DNA of 64,000 bases from Paraburkholderia rhynchosiae (GTDB lineage Bacteria > Pseudomonadota > Gammaproteobacteria > Burkholderiales > Burkholderiaceae), in assembly GCF_002879865.1 (NCBI RefSeq), contig NZ_PNXY01000011.1, forward strand, positions 62,001 to 126,000, given 5' to 3'. This document shows positions 33,992 through 42,744 of this stretch, in pieces. Below the pieces are notes generated by a model. It saw nothing but the letters and a program-made list of their open reading frames with translations. It ran no database searches and was not told where the DNA came from. Position numbers and translations under genes: made by a program. Positions within the stretch are counted from its first letter, which is position 1, and each line of letters starts with the position of its first letter.

Positions 33992-34924
33992 ATGAGTCAG
34001 CAACGCGAGGCGATCGATACCTATCTTTTACGCGTCTTGCATACCCTGTTGATGGAACGCAGCGTCACGCGCGCGGCCGTCAAACTGAATCAATCGCAAC
34101 CCGCGATCAGCGCCGCGCTGCGCCGTTTGCGCGACATCACCGGCGACCCGCTGCTGGTGCGCGGCAAATCGGGCATGGTGCCCACCGAATACGGCCTGCG
34201 CCTGCTCGAACCAGTGCAGAACGCGCTGCGCGAAATCGAGCGCATCAAGTTCCAGCAACACAACTTCGATCCTGCCACTTCCATCCGCTGCTACCGGATC
34301 GGCTGTCCGGACTACCTGAACGTGCTGTTCGTGCCGACGGTGGTCGAACGTTTTCGCCAGGCTGCGCCGAACGCGACGCTCGAATTCCATTCGCTCGGTC
34401 CCGCGTTCGACTATGAACTCGCGCTCGAGGACGGCAAGCTCGACATCGTCGTGGGCAACTGGCCGGAGCCGCCTGAGCAGTTGCATCTGTCGAATCTGTT
34501 CGTCGACCAGATTGTCTGCCTGATGAACAACGCACATCCGTTCGCCAAACGCGGCGGGCTCACGCTCGATCAGTACCTGAATGCCCCGCATCTCGCGCCG
34601 ACTCCGTACTCGGTCGGCCAGCGCGGCGCGATCGACGTGCATCTCGCGCGCGAGCGGTTGAAGCGCCACGTGGTCGTTACGTTGCCGTACTTCAATCTCG
34701 CGCCGTATGTGCTGATCAAATCCGACCTGATCTTCACGACGACGCGCCTCTTCGCCGATTACTACGCCAAGTTCCTGCCGCTCACCGTGGTGCCCGCGCC
34801 GCTCGACTTTCCGCCGATGCAGTACTACCAGCTATGGCACGAGCGCGTGCATTACTCCGACGAAGTGCGCTGGCTGCGCAGCCTCGTCGCCGAAGCGACC
34901 AGGACGCTGATCGACAAGCCTTGA
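33992..34924 (+). CDS. LysR-family regulator, likely of purine genes
   Basis: A 310-residue LysR-type regulator. The N-terminal winged helix-turn-helix (VLHTLLMERSVTRAAVKLNQ then SQPAISAALRRLR) is at residues 13-55, followed by the linker helix and a periplasmic-binding-protein-like effector domain, with family block RIGCPDYLNVLFVP. It resembles NodD/PcpR-like regulators in having short recognition helix spacing, but the effector is unknown. ATG 33992 has GGAGAAG upstream. Position between the nucleoside importer and the deaminase/urate genes makes control of purine uptake or breakdown the simplest proposal. Confidence 0.87.
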   Translation: MSQQREAIDTYLLRVLHTLLMERSVTRAAVKLNQSQPAISAALRRLRDITGDPLLVRGKSGMVPTEYGLRLLEPVQNALREIERIKFQQHNFDPATSIRCYRIGCPDYLNVLFVPTVVERFRQAAPNATLEFHSLGPAFDYELALEDGKLDIVVGNWPEPPEQLHLSNLFVDQIVCLMNNAHPFAKRGGLTLDQYLNAPHLAPTPYSVGQRGAIDVHLARERLKRHVVVTLPYFNLAPYVLIKSDLIFTTTRLFADYYAKFLPLTVVPAPLDFPPMQYYQLWHERVHYSDEVRWLRSLVAEATRTLIDKP

Positions 34925-34933
34925 GGTGATGCT

Positions 34934-35072
34934 GCTGCGAGCGCCTGATGCGCTCGGTTGCTGCAAGCCCTTGGAGCCCTATTGCCGCAAGGCCTCAGGC
35001 GCCGTTGCTGCGAGCCTTCAGGCGCCCTTGCTGCAAGCCTTCACGCGCTATCGCCGCAAGGGTTTTGCCGCG
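34934..35072. repeat. Imperfect 23-bp tandem repeats between lysR and deaminase genes
   Basis: About six degenerate units of the type TTGCTGCAAGCCTTCAGGCG plus 3 bases occur head to tail; the units at 34982-35004, 35005-35027 and 35028-35050 are exactly 23 bases each. The array lies between two convergent stop codons. The remainder of the 285-base spacer, to 35209, shows no gene and no clear terminator. Confidence 0.75.
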
Positions 35073-35209
35073 CGGGCTTGCTCCAACTGTCGCCGCGAGC
35101 TGTGGCTAAGATTGCCGGCGGCTTTTACGCTGCTTTTGCGCCGCTTTTCTCAATCTCGCACGCCCGCCGCCAACCTCGCCCTCAACCTTCAGCCTGCTCG
35201 CCCGTTTTC

Positions 35210-36616
35210 TTACTGCGCGGCTTCATAAAGCGTGTTCGCCAGCCGGTTATGCCGCTCGATGACCGGCCCGATCTCCAGCGTCGCCAACTGTCCGTCCTTC
35301 ACCACCATTTTGCCGCCGATCACACTATGACTCACCTGCGGCGGCGCGCAGAACACCAGCGCCGCGACCGGGTCATGCAACGCGCCCGCAAAGAGCGGCT
35401 GACGCAGATCGAACGCAACGAAATCCGCCGCCATACCTGGCGCGAGCGCGCCGATGTCATCGCGATTAAGCACCTTCGCGCCGCCGAGCGTGGCGATCTC
35501 CAGGGCCTCGCGCGCGGTCATTGCGTCCGGGCCGAACCCGACGCGCTGCAACAGCAACGCCTGGCGTACTTCTGCAACCATCTGCGCGCCATCGTTGGAC
35601 GCGGAACCGTCCACGCCCAAACCGACCGGCACACCCGCGAGCCGCATCTTCCTGACCGGCGCGATGCCCGACGCGAGCCGCATGTTCGAGCACGGACAAT
35701 GCGCAACCCCGGTTCCCGTACGCGCGAACAGTTCGATGCCGGCGTCGTCCAGCTGCACGCAGTGCGCATGCCAGACATCGCGCCCGACCCAGCCGAGGTC
35801 TTCCGCGTACTGCGCGGGCGTCATGCCGAACTTCTCGCGGGTATACACGATGTCGTTCGTGTTCTCGGCAAGATGCGTATGCAGCGACACGCCGTACTGC
35901 CGCGCCATCACCGCCGACTCGCGCATCAGATCGCGGCTCACCGAAAACGGCGAGCATGGCGCGACGACCATGCGCAGCATCGCGTAACGCCCTTCGTCGT
36001 GATACGTCTCGATCAGGCGCTGGGTGTCCTTCAGAATGTCCGCTTCACGTTCGACCACCGAATCGGGCGGCAAGCCGCCGTCTTTCTGTCCCACGCTCAT
36101 GCTGCCGCGCGCCGCATGAAAACGCATACCGATGCGCCGCGCCGCAGCGATGCTGTCATCGAGCCGGCTGCCGTTCGGATAGATATACAAGTGATCGCTC
36201 GACGTCGTGCAACCGGAGAGCAACAGCTCGGCCATTGCGGTCAACGTGGAGACTTCCATCATCTCCGGCGTGAGGTTCGCCCACACCTTATAGAGGCTCG
36301 TGAGCCAGCCGAACAGCTCGGCGTTCTGCGCCGCAGGAATTGCGCGCGTCAGGCTCTGATACATGTGGTGATGCGTGTTCACGAGGCCGGGAATCACCAG
36401 ATGCCCGCGCATGTCCAGCACTTCGTCTGCTGTTTGCGGCAAGTCCGCTGTCGGTCCTACCGCGACGATGCGGTTGTCCTCGATATAGAGACCGCCGTCG
36501 CGCAGTTCGCGCCGTGCGCCGTCCATTGTGACCAGCACGTCCGCGTGTTTCACCAGCATTGTTCTGGTCGGCTTGCCGGGCTTGTGTGGCATGTGCGCCG
36601 CCTGTTCCATCGTCAT
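35210..36616 (-). CDS. Amidohydrolase, 8-oxoguanine/guanine deaminase type
   Basis: A 468-residue cytosolic amidohydrolase of the 8-oxoguanine deaminase/atrazine chlorohydrolase group, which removes an amino group from a purine or triazine ring. Metal ligands are visible: HxH in VNTHHHMYQSL, histidines in LHTHLAEN and WHAHCVQLD, and aspartate in GLGVDGSASNDG. PCSPFSVS near the middle is typical of the group. ATG 36616 is selected because GGAG lies 7 bases upstream; a frame from 36646 adds 10 residues. It is divergent from the 5-hydroxyisourate hydrolase gene. In this context it probably yields urate from 8-oxoguanine or xanthine from guanine; the first is the commoner annotation of this sequence type. 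Confidence 0.85.
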   Translation of the reverse strand: MTMEQAAHMPHKPGKPTRTMLVKHADVLVTMDGARRELRDGGLYIEDNRIVAVGPTADLPQTADEVLDMRGHLVIPGLVNTHHHMYQSLTRAIPAAQNAELFGWLTSLYKVWANLTPEMMEVSTLTAMAELLLSGCTTSSDHLYIYPNGSRLDDSIAAARRIGMRFHAARGSMSVGQKDGGLPPDSVVEREADILKDTQRLIETYHDEGRYAMLRMVVAPCSPFSVSRDLMRESAVMARQYGVSLHTHLAENTNDIVYTREKFGMTPAQYAEDLGWVGRDVWHAHCVQLDDAGIELFARTGTGVAHCPCSNMRLASGIAPVRKMRLAGVPVGLGVDGSASNDGAQMVAEVRQALLLQRVGFGPDAMTAREALEIATLGGAKVLNRDDIGALAPGMAADFVAFDLRQPLFAGALHDPVAALVFCAPPQVSHSVIGGKMVVKDGQLATLEIGPVIERHNRLANTLYEAAQ

Positions 36617-37163
36617 CCGTTTCTCCGCCTGATTGCTTCCGTGCAAAGTCGTCCGAACGCGATGTGACGGCGCATGAGCCGCGCCGCCGCGTCCCGTCGA
36701 ACGCCGTTGGCCCGGTTACCCAGCGTGTTGCGCCGTCTTCGGGACGTGTGCCGCGCTGAAGCCCGCTGCATTCACTCGGGGCTTGTCGTTGCTGCGGCGC
36801 ACAGGCGTAACCTTCGGCGGCCAAAATAACGCTGACAACTCACGCCGTTGCGATAACCATCCTCAGGCTGCCGATATAGTGGGCCATTTTTGACGCCGGT
36901 ACGATCCAACGGGAATGCGATGCGCTGCGACGATTGCGCGACTCCATTCGCCGCGCGTTGCAGCAGACTGTCCGTCATGCGCCAGCTATTATCTTTCCTA
37001 TCTCGCGCGCGCAGGACGGAACAACCTTTTTACAATGGCTGCCACGGCGCTCGCTTCAATTCGCCGACGGGTATGTAGCCACTGACGTGGAGCCTCGATC
37101 CGCCGCAAACGTATCTGGATCGGGCTGCCGCCGAAACCTCGCAAACACACAAGGAAATTGCGA
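36617..37163. other. Divergent regulatory spacer in the purine region
   Basis: This 547-base stretch separates the deaminase gene from the hydroxyisourate hydrolase gene and must hold both promoters. A TATTAT hexamer near 36987 and a locally AT-richer patch (36985-37035) are the best promoter candidates for the plus strand, but no matching -35 box was secure. No gene was recognised. Confidence 0.35.
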
Positions 37164-37517
37164 ATGGGAAAGCTCACTACCCATGTGCTCGACACCGCGA
37201 ACGGCCGTCCCGGCGCGGGCATCAAGGTCGAACTCTTCGCGCTCTCGGGCGATACGCGCCGCGCGCTGAAAACCACCATCACCAATGAAGACGGCCGCTG
37301 CGACGAACCGCTGCTGCAAGGCGACGCGCTAGTCGCGGGCGAGTACGAGCTCGTGTTTGCCGCAGGGGATTACTTCGCGTCGATCGGCACGAAGGTGCCG
37401 GAGCCGCGTTTCGTCGATCGTGTTGTGTTGCGCTTCGGCGTGGCCGATGCCGGCGCGCATTATCACGTGCCGCTGCTCGTGTCGCCGTGGTCGTACAGCA
37501 CGTATCGCGGCAGCTGA
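37164..37517 (+). CDS. 5-hydroxyisourate hydrolase
   Basis: A 117-residue transthyretin-like enzyme that hydrolyses 5-hydroxyisourate, the unstable product of urate oxidation, to OHCU. Diagnostic features are the N-terminal LTTHVLDTANGRPGAGI with its active-site histidine, the arginine and histidine in YHVPLLVSPWSY, and the C-terminal signature YRGS. ATG 37164 has AAGGAAA upstream. It is followed after 189 bases by the urate-oxidising membrane enzyme gene in the same direction, so the first two steps of urate breakdown are encoded together. No periplasmic signal peptide is present. Confidence 0.96.
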   Translation: MGKLTTHVLDTANGRPGAGIKVELFALSGDTRRALKTTITNEDGRCDEPLLQGDALVAGEYELVFAAGDYFASIGTKVPEPRFVDRVVLRFGVADAGAHYHVPLLVSPWSYSTYRGS

Positions 37518-37706
37518 CAGGTACTTGCCGAATCCGCGCGGCTTTCTGAAGACATCAACAACAAACGACGTCGTGCGAACTGAACGCACCGCGTCTTTCA
37601 CCCGCAGTTCGCGTGGTGACGTCCCGCCTGTGCACGATCCGTCAGCCGGATATGTGACGCGCCGAACGTCGCCGCGCGAACAACGAATCAGAAGTGGAGG
37701 AGTTTC

Positions 37707-38900
37707 ATGGAAGGCTTTATCACCGACTGGTTGAATCTCGCGATTCGCTGGTTCCACGTCGTCGCCGCGATTGCATGGATCGGCGAGTCGTTCTATTTCG
37801 TCGCGCTCGACAACAGCCTGAAACCGCCGCATGACCCGAACCAGCGTAAGCGCGGCGTGTTCGGCGAACTGTGGCACGTGCACGGAGGCGGCTTCTACAA
37901 CATGCAGAAGTACACCGTGGCGCCGCCGGAAATGCCGGACGATCTGCACTGGTCGAAGTGGCCGTCTTACACCACGTGGCTGTCTGGCTTCGGCCTTTTC
38001 ACGGTGTTGTATCTGTTTTCGCCGTCCACGTATCTGATCGACAAGAACGTGCTCGATATGGGCCCAGTGGTTGCCGTCGCGTCGGCGCTCGGTTTCCTTG
38101 CTGCAGGGTGGATTGTGTACGACTCGCTGTGCCGTCTTCTCGGCAACAAGGACAGGGTGCTCGGCATCTGCGTGGGCGTGTACGTGCTGATCGCGGCATG
38201 GCTTGCGTGCCATATCTTCGCGGGGCGCGCGGCGTATCTGATCATGGGCGCGATGCTCGCCACGATCATGTCGGCCAACGTGTTCTTCGTGATCATCCCG
38301 GGCCAGCGCAAGATGGTCGACGCGATGCTCAAGGGCGACACGCCGAACCCTATCTACGGCAAGCGCGGCAAGCAACGCTCGGTGCACAACACGTATTTCA
38401 CATTGCCGGTCGTGTTCGCGATGCTGTCGAACCACTACGCGATGACCTACACGCATCCGTACAACTGGGCCGTGCTGCTCGTCATCATGCTGGCCGGTGC
38501 GCTGATCCGCCAGTTCTTCGTGATGCGTCACCGTGGCCAGGTGCTGTGGTATCTGCCGCTAGCCGGTATCGCGCTGATGTTCGGCGCCCTCTTCTGGACC
38601 ATGCCGAAGCCGATGGTGCCGCAAGCGCAAGCGGCCAACGCGCCGACGGTGAAGGTGGCCGACATCGCGCCGGTGCTGCAACAACGGTGCGTGGCATGCC
38701 ACTCCGCACATCCGACGATGATGGGCAGCGCCCCGGCCGGCGTGCTGCTCGACACGCCGGATGAAATCTCGCAGAACGCACAACGGATCTATCAGCAAGC
38801 GGTGACGCTGAAGGCGATGCCGCTCGGCAACGTCACGCATATGACCGACGACGAGCGGATGAAAATCGCCGCCTGGTTCCAGGGTGGCGCGGCGAAGTAG
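37707..38900 (+). CDS. puuD: Membrane urate oxidase/hydroxylase with cytochrome c domain
   Basis: A 397-residue integral membrane protein of the PuuD family. The N-terminal two thirds form about eight transmembrane helices with many conserved histidines and tryptophans (RWFHVVAAIAWIGESFYF, GELWHVHGGGFYN, NTYFTLPVVFAML). The C-terminal periplasmic domain of about 90 residues is a class I cytochrome c with the heme motif CVACH and a later methionine in TLKAMPLGNVTHM. The enzyme oxidises urate to 5-hydroxyisourate and passes electrons to the respiratory chain instead of making hydrogen peroxide. Ribosome binding site GGAGG is good. It sits next to hydroxyisourate hydrolase and opposite the allantoin operon. 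A strong terminator follows. Confidence 0.93.
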   Translation: MEGFITDWLNLAIRWFHVVAAIAWIGESFYFVALDNSLKPPHDPNQRKRGVFGELWHVHGGGFYNMQKYTVAPPEMPDDLHWSKWPSYTTWLSGFGLFTVLYLFSPSTYLIDKNVLDMGPVVAVASALGFLAAGWIVYDSLCRLLGNKDRVLGICVGVYVLIAAWLACHIFAGRAAYLIMGAMLATIMSANVFFVIIPGQRKMVDAMLKGDTPNPIYGKRGKQRSVHNTYFTLPVVFAMLSNHYAMTYTHPYNWAVLLVIMLAGALIRQFFVMRHRGQVLWYLPLAGIALMFGALFWTMPKPMVPQAQAANAPTVKVADIAPVLQQRCVACHSAHPTMMGSAPAGVLLDTPDEISQNAQRIYQQAVTLKAMPLGNVTHMTDDERMKIAAWFQGGAAK

Positions 38901-38943
38901 TCTGGCATTGGCCTTTGTCGGGTCCAGTCTGATTGAGCGTCAC

Positions 38944-38983
38944 AAAGCGGGCTTTTCGCGGAAGCGGAAAGCCCGCTTTTTAT
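38944..38983 (+). terminator. Terminator after puuD
   Basis: A 16-bp stem (AAAGCGGGCTTTTCGC / GCGGAAAGCCCGCTTT, one G-T pair) capped by a GGAA tetraloop, followed by TTATT. It lies 43 bases after the puuD stop codon. Confidence 0.93.
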
Positions 38984-39369
38984 TCGCTGCTCTTTATCTC
39001 TTGCTGGTTGCCGCTTGCCGGGATCACGGCCGCGTGGATAACAAGCTCGCCGGCAATGCTGAGCGTGGGTCCGTGGGTCCGCGGTTCTCGTAGTCCAGCC
39101 GGAAAGCGTCATGAATCGCAGGTTTGCGCTCATCCCCGCGCACAGCGGGGACCAGATGTGGACAAGCGCTACACCGTGATGAGCAAGCCCGCACGCGCGT
39201 TAACAGGCTCCGGCTTCACATGCTCGCTGAAGGGCCGCGATGCAGAGCTTCTGCGACCCAGGGGTCGAACGATATCGGCATGTTAGCTATCATCGGCTGG
39301 CCGATTGGAACGGCGCGGGGGCAACTTGCGTTGAGCGCAGCCACGCAAGCGCGCATAGTCAGAAGCAAA
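38984..39369. other. Convergent spacer with a lone type I-E-like repeat unit
   Basis: No gene was recognised in this 386-base stretch between the puuD terminator and the end of the allantoin operon. At 39131-39155 the string CATCCCCGCG-CACAGCGGGGACCAG resembles one type I-E CRISPR repeat (hairpin CCCCGC/GCGGGG) but occurs only once, with no array or cas genes. Confidence 0.4.
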
Positions 39370-39397
39370 GAGCCCACGGCATCCCTGCCGTGGGCTC
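39370..39397 (-). terminator. Terminator of the allantoin operon
   Basis: Perfect 12-bp stem GAGCCCACGGCA/TGCCGTGGGCTC with loop TCCC; on the minus strand a weak T-rich tail (TTTGCTTCT) follows. It lies 38 bases after the ureidoglycolate lyase stop codon. Confidence 0.8.
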
Positions 39398-39434
39398 CTG
39401 AGCATCAGCGAATAGCAACGCCGAAGCAAAAACC

Positions 39435-39947
39435 TTAGACTGTGACCGCGCTCAATGCATCTTCAGTCAGCCAGAGCGGCTCCGCCAGATCCTGCTCGTT
39501 GAGGTTAAGGCCCTCGCCGCCGCGATCCACGACGATAAAGTCGCTCACCTCGCCCAATGCGATCAGCGGATGGTGCCACACGCCCTTCGCATAGTTCACG
39601 CCCTGCCAGCCGCTCGTGACGAACGCACGGATCTTCGATTCATCCAACTCGCCCGCCGGCGCGACCACCACCAGATACGGCTTGTCGTTCAACGGCACGA
39701 AGGCCTGGCTGCCGAGCGGATGACGTTCGAGCATCTTCACCTCGAACGGCAGCGTGCGCGGCTGTCCGCGAAACAGGTTCACCAGCGTGCGGCCGTTCTG
39801 ATCGGTCACGTCCACTTTCGCGAGATCGTGATACCGGATCGTGGTGCCGAGGTTGATCGGAACCTGCTTCGCGCCTTCGAGTTCGATCACGTCGCCGAAC
39901 GCGGCGAACGCTTCCTTCGTCAACGGTTCGATTGGAAGCGTCTTCAT
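39435..39947 (-). CDS. allA: Ureidoglycolate lyase
   Basis: A 170-residue cupin-fold enzyme that splits ureidoglycolate into glyoxylate and urea, the last step of allantoin use. Visible family blocks are KTLPIEPLTKEAFAAFGDVI at the N-terminus, NLFRGQPRTLPFEVKMLERH, and NYAKGVWHHPLIAL with metal-binding histidines. ATG 39947 shares one base with the allantoicase stop codon (TGATG); an ATG one codon earlier is also possible. It is the last gene of the operon. The product glyoxylate would feed central metabolism. Confidence 0.93.
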   Translation of the reverse strand: MKTLPIEPLTKEAFAAFGDVIELEGAKQVPINLGTTIRYHDLAKVDVTDQNGRTLVNLFRGQPRTLPFEVKMLERHPLGSQAFVPLNDKPYLVVVAPAGELDESKIRAFVTSGWQGVNYAKGVWHHPLIALGEVSDFIVVDRGGEGLNLNEQDLAEPLWLTEDALSAVTV

Positions 39948-40957
39948 CATGCGAGCGTGCCCCACAGACGCAGACGCGACACGCCGCCGTCCGGAATGAT
40001 GTTAAAGCGCACGTGCGTGACCGGACCGAGCGCGGCGATTTCGCTTTCGAAGTAATGCTGCTTGTCCATTTGCAGCTTCTGCTCGCCCAACAGCACTGGC
40101 CAGAACATGGCCTGCGTGACCAGCGAACTGTCGGTGCCGCCCGTCACGTACGCGGCCTGAATCGAGCAGCGGTCGGGATAGTTACCCTTGAAGTGCGCCG
40201 TATCCACTTCGATTTTCGTGATCACGCCCGGTTGTGCGAGCGCGACGATCGCCCAGTCGTTGCCCGGTTCGCGACGGCGCCGTGTTTCCCAGCCGTCGCC
40301 CATGTTGACGCCACGGCCCGGCATCAGAATGGTCGATGCCGCGCCGAAGTGCTGATTGTTCGCGGCGACAAGATATGCACCGTTTTCCATCGCGGCCAGA
40401 TCGAACTGCTCAGTGCGGCTCGCGCCCGCCCAGTCGACTTGGGGCTGACCATACACGCGCAGACGGGCAATGCCACCGTCTGGGTAGATGTTCACGCGCA
40501 GGTGCGTATAGGCGTTTTCGTCGCCGACTTCATGATAGTGATGGCTATTGCCCTGCAACGTAGTCGACGGAACGATTTCGGTCCATTGCGTCGACTGGCT
40601 CGGCACGCCGTCAATCACGCGCGCCGCTTCCACTGACGCCGCCGGCGGGAAGTTACCCGTAAAGTGGCTCGTATCCAGGTCCAGCCCCTTGATCACGCCC
40701 GGGCGCGCCAGCTTGACGATGCACCAGTCGTAGCCCGTCGCACGTTTGCGGCGGGTCTCCCAGCCGTCCATCCACTTGCCATGTTCGTCGTACTTGCCCG
40801 GAATGAAGACGGCCGGCTCCGGGTTCAGCATGCGCTCCTTCGGGGCGAAGAAGTCGTCGCTGGCCTCGAGCGCCTGCGCGCCCAGGCGCGGGTCCGCCAG
40901 GTTCACGTAGCGGCGCGTGAATTCGGGTGCGTTGGGGTCGAGAGTCGGGAGTGCCAT
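39947..40957 (-). CDS. alc: Allantoicase
   Basis: A 336-residue allantoicase, which hydrolyses allantoate to ureidoglycolate and urea. It is built of two homologous galactose-binding-like repeats; the matching blocks WMDGWETRRKRATGYDWCIV and MGDGWETRRRREPGNDWAIV show the duplication directly, as do DTSHFTGNFPP and DTAHFKGNYPD. Length is typical. ATG 40957 has AGGAAG upstream. The stop codon overlaps the start of the ureidoglycolate lyase gene. It follows the OHCU decarboxylase gene by 86 bases in the same operon. Confidence 0.96.
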   Translation of the reverse strand: MALPTLDPNAPEFTRRYVNLADPRLGAQALEASDDFFAPKERMLNPEPAVFIPGKYDEHGKWMDGWETRRKRATGYDWCIVKLARPGVIKGLDLDTSHFTGNFPPAASVEAARVIDGVPSQSTQWTEIVPSTTLQGNSHHYHEVGDENAYTHLRVNIYPDGGIARLRVYGQPQVDWAGASRTEQFDLAAMENGAYLVAANNQHFGAASTILMPGRGVNMGDGWETRRRREPGNDWAIVALAQPGVITKIEVDTAHFKGNYPDRCSIQAAYVTGGTDSSLVTQAMFWPVLLGEQKLQMDKQHYFESEIAALGPVTHVRFNIIPDGGVSRLRLWGTLA

Positions 40958-41043
40958 CTTTGTCTTCCTAAATGTTTGTTAGTGCGAGAAAACGTTTCCG
41001 GTGCGAAGCCGCGGCGCGAAGCCGGGTGTGGGTCACACTTCGA

Positions 41044-41565
41044 TCACGCGTCGATCAGATCGTCGAGCCGGAAACATGCGATACGGTAGATCTGGTCGAG
41101 GCTCGCGCGCAGTTCGTCGGCGCGGCTGTTGTTCACGCGCGCCTCGAAGTTCGCGATGATGCCGTGACGGTCGTAGCCGCGCACCGCGAGAATGAACGGA
41201 AAACCGAACTTCTCGCGATACGCGCTGTTCAGCGCAACGAGCTTGTCGAACTCTTCCTGCGTGCATTGCGCGAGACCGGCGCCGCTCTGCTCGCGTGTCG
41301 ATTCAGCCGTGAGTTCGCCGCGCACCGCTGCCTTGCCGGCCAACTCGGGGTGCGCATTGATTAATGCGAGTTGCTTCTCTTCGCCCGCCGTCTCCACGAC
41401 GTTCGACATCTTTCGATGCAACGCTTCGATGCTGGCAAACGGTCGCTCACACGCAGCGATTTCGGCGACCCACGGCGAGTGCTCGAAGATGCCCGACAGC
41501 GCCGCGACGAACGCATCGGTCGAAATGGTGTTGAGTTGGTCCAGTGTGTATTGCATCGCCTTCAT
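41044..41565 (-). CDS. uraD: OHCU decarboxylase
   Basis: A 173-residue 2-oxo-4-hydroxy-4-carboxy-5-ureidoimidazoline decarboxylase, which makes S-allantoin from the product of hydroxyisourate hydrolase. Signature blocks are LSGIFEHSPWVAE, ALINAHPELAGKA (with the conserved HPEL) and LNSAYREKFGFPFILAVRG. ATG 41565 overlaps the PuuE stop codon (ATGA), indicating coupled translation. Although it acts earlier in the pathway than PuuE, it lies after it in the operon. A second ATG at 41556 is less likely. Confidence 0.95.
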   Translation of the reverse strand: MKAMQYTLDQLNTISTDAFVAALSGIFEHSPWVAEIAACERPFASIEALHRKMSNVVETAGEEKQLALINAHPELAGKAAVRGELTAESTREQSGAGLAQCTQEEFDKLVALNSAYREKFGFPFILAVRGYDRHGIIANFEARVNNSRADELRASLDQIYRIACFRLDDLIDA

Positions 41566-42512
41566 GCCGCCGCCTCGCGGTTCTTTTGCTGGTAAGGATG
41601 ATGTTCGCGCCAGTGCCGCGCGATGTCGATGCGCCGCGTCACCCACACGCGATCATGCTGTTCGATATGGTCGAGGAAACGCTGTAGCGCGCGAAAGCGC
41701 CCGGGGCGTCCGAGCAGGCGGCAATGCATGCCGATCGACAGCATCTTCGGCGCTTCGTCGCCTTCTTCGTAAAGCACGTCGAAGGCGTCGCGCAGATAGG
41801 TGAAAAAGTGATCCGCCGTGTTGAAGCCTTGCGGGCTTGCGAAGCGCATGTCGTTGGTGTCGAGCGTGTACGGCACGATCAGTTGCGGCACGCTTGAGCC
41901 GCCCGTCACTTCGACGTCCATCCAGAACGGCAGGTCGTCGCCGTAGTAATCGGAGTCGTACAGAAAGCCGCCATATTCGGCGACCAGCCGATGCGTGTTC
42001 GGACTGTCGCGACCGGTGTACCAGCCAAGCGGCCGCTCGCCCGTGACGCGTTCGATCGCCTCCATGCCGAGCCGCATATGCTCGGCTTCCTTTTCCGGCG
42101 ACATGTCCTGATAGTGAATCCAGCGATAGCCATGACACGCGATCTCATGACCGAGTTCGACGAACGCGCGCGCCAGTTCGGGATACCGTTCGATCGCCAT
42201 GCCGACGCCAAACACCGTGAGCGGCAGCCCGCGTTTTTCGAATTCGCGCAGAATGCGCCACACGCCCGCACGGGAGCCGTATTCGTAGATCGACTCCATG
42301 CTCATATGACGCGCCGGATATGCCGCCGCACCGACAATCTCCGACAAGAACTGCTCCGAGCCAGGGTCGCCGTGCAGCACGCAATTCTCACCACCCTCTT
42401 CGTAGTTGAGGACGAATTGCACCGCGACGCGCGCTTGCCCCGGCCAGTTCGCCTGCACTGGGTGGCGGCCGTAGCCGATCAGATCGCGTGGATAGTTGGG
42501 GTCGAGTGGCAT
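41562..42512 (-). CDS. puuE: Cofactor-independent allantoinase
   Basis: A 316-residue protein of the PuuE type, a polysaccharide-deacetylase-fold enzyme that hydrolyses allantoin to allantoate without the metal centre of classical allantoinase. Diagnostic blocks are PRDLIGYGRHPVQANWPG at the N-terminus, VAVQFVLNYEEGGENCVLHG, the YEYGSRAGVWR segment and GHEIACHGYRW. ATG 42512 gives the family length; a much longer frame to 42860 has no similarity. The gene overlaps uraD by 4 bases. No clear ribosome binding site was seen. Confidence 0.93.
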   Translation of the reverse strand: MPLDPNYPRDLIGYGRHPVQANWPGQARVAVQFVLNYEEGGENCVLHGDPGSEQFLSEIVGAAAYPARHMSMESIYEYGSRAGVWRILREFEKRGLPLTVFGVGMAIERYPELARAFVELGHEIACHGYRWIHYQDMSPEKEAEHMRLGMEAIERVTGERPLGWYTGRDSPNTHRLVAEYGGFLYDSDYYGDDLPFWMDVEVTGGSSVPQLIVPYTLDTNDMRFASPQGFNTADHFFTYLRDAFDVLYEEGDEAPKMLSIGMHCRLLGRPGRFRALQRFLDHIEQHDRVWVTRRIDIARHWREHHPYQQKNREAAA

Positions 42513-42744
42513 GATTTGACGAATGCGTGTTGACGATACGTTGTGGCTCGCAAGGCGCGCTGCGAAAGCCGCTGAAGACCGTGCCTGACGTGACAGCGGC
42601 GGGAGCCGCGCCAGCATCCGAAAACACATCGGGCAGCCCGCGCCGAGTTGGACCAGTGTAGCGAAAACGCCCGGGTGCGCCCATACACCCGGGCAGATAG
42701 TGCGTGTCAGACTGAATGTATGTGCGGCTCGGATTCGCTGGTGT

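Noticed and set aside
34958..36667. 569-codon open frame opposite the purine deaminase
   Set aside because: Its first part translates the 23-bp repeats and the rest is antisense to a gene with full catalytic motifs.
39131..39155. CRISPR array
   Set aside because: Only one repeat-like unit, no spacers and no cas genes; kept only as a low-interest note.
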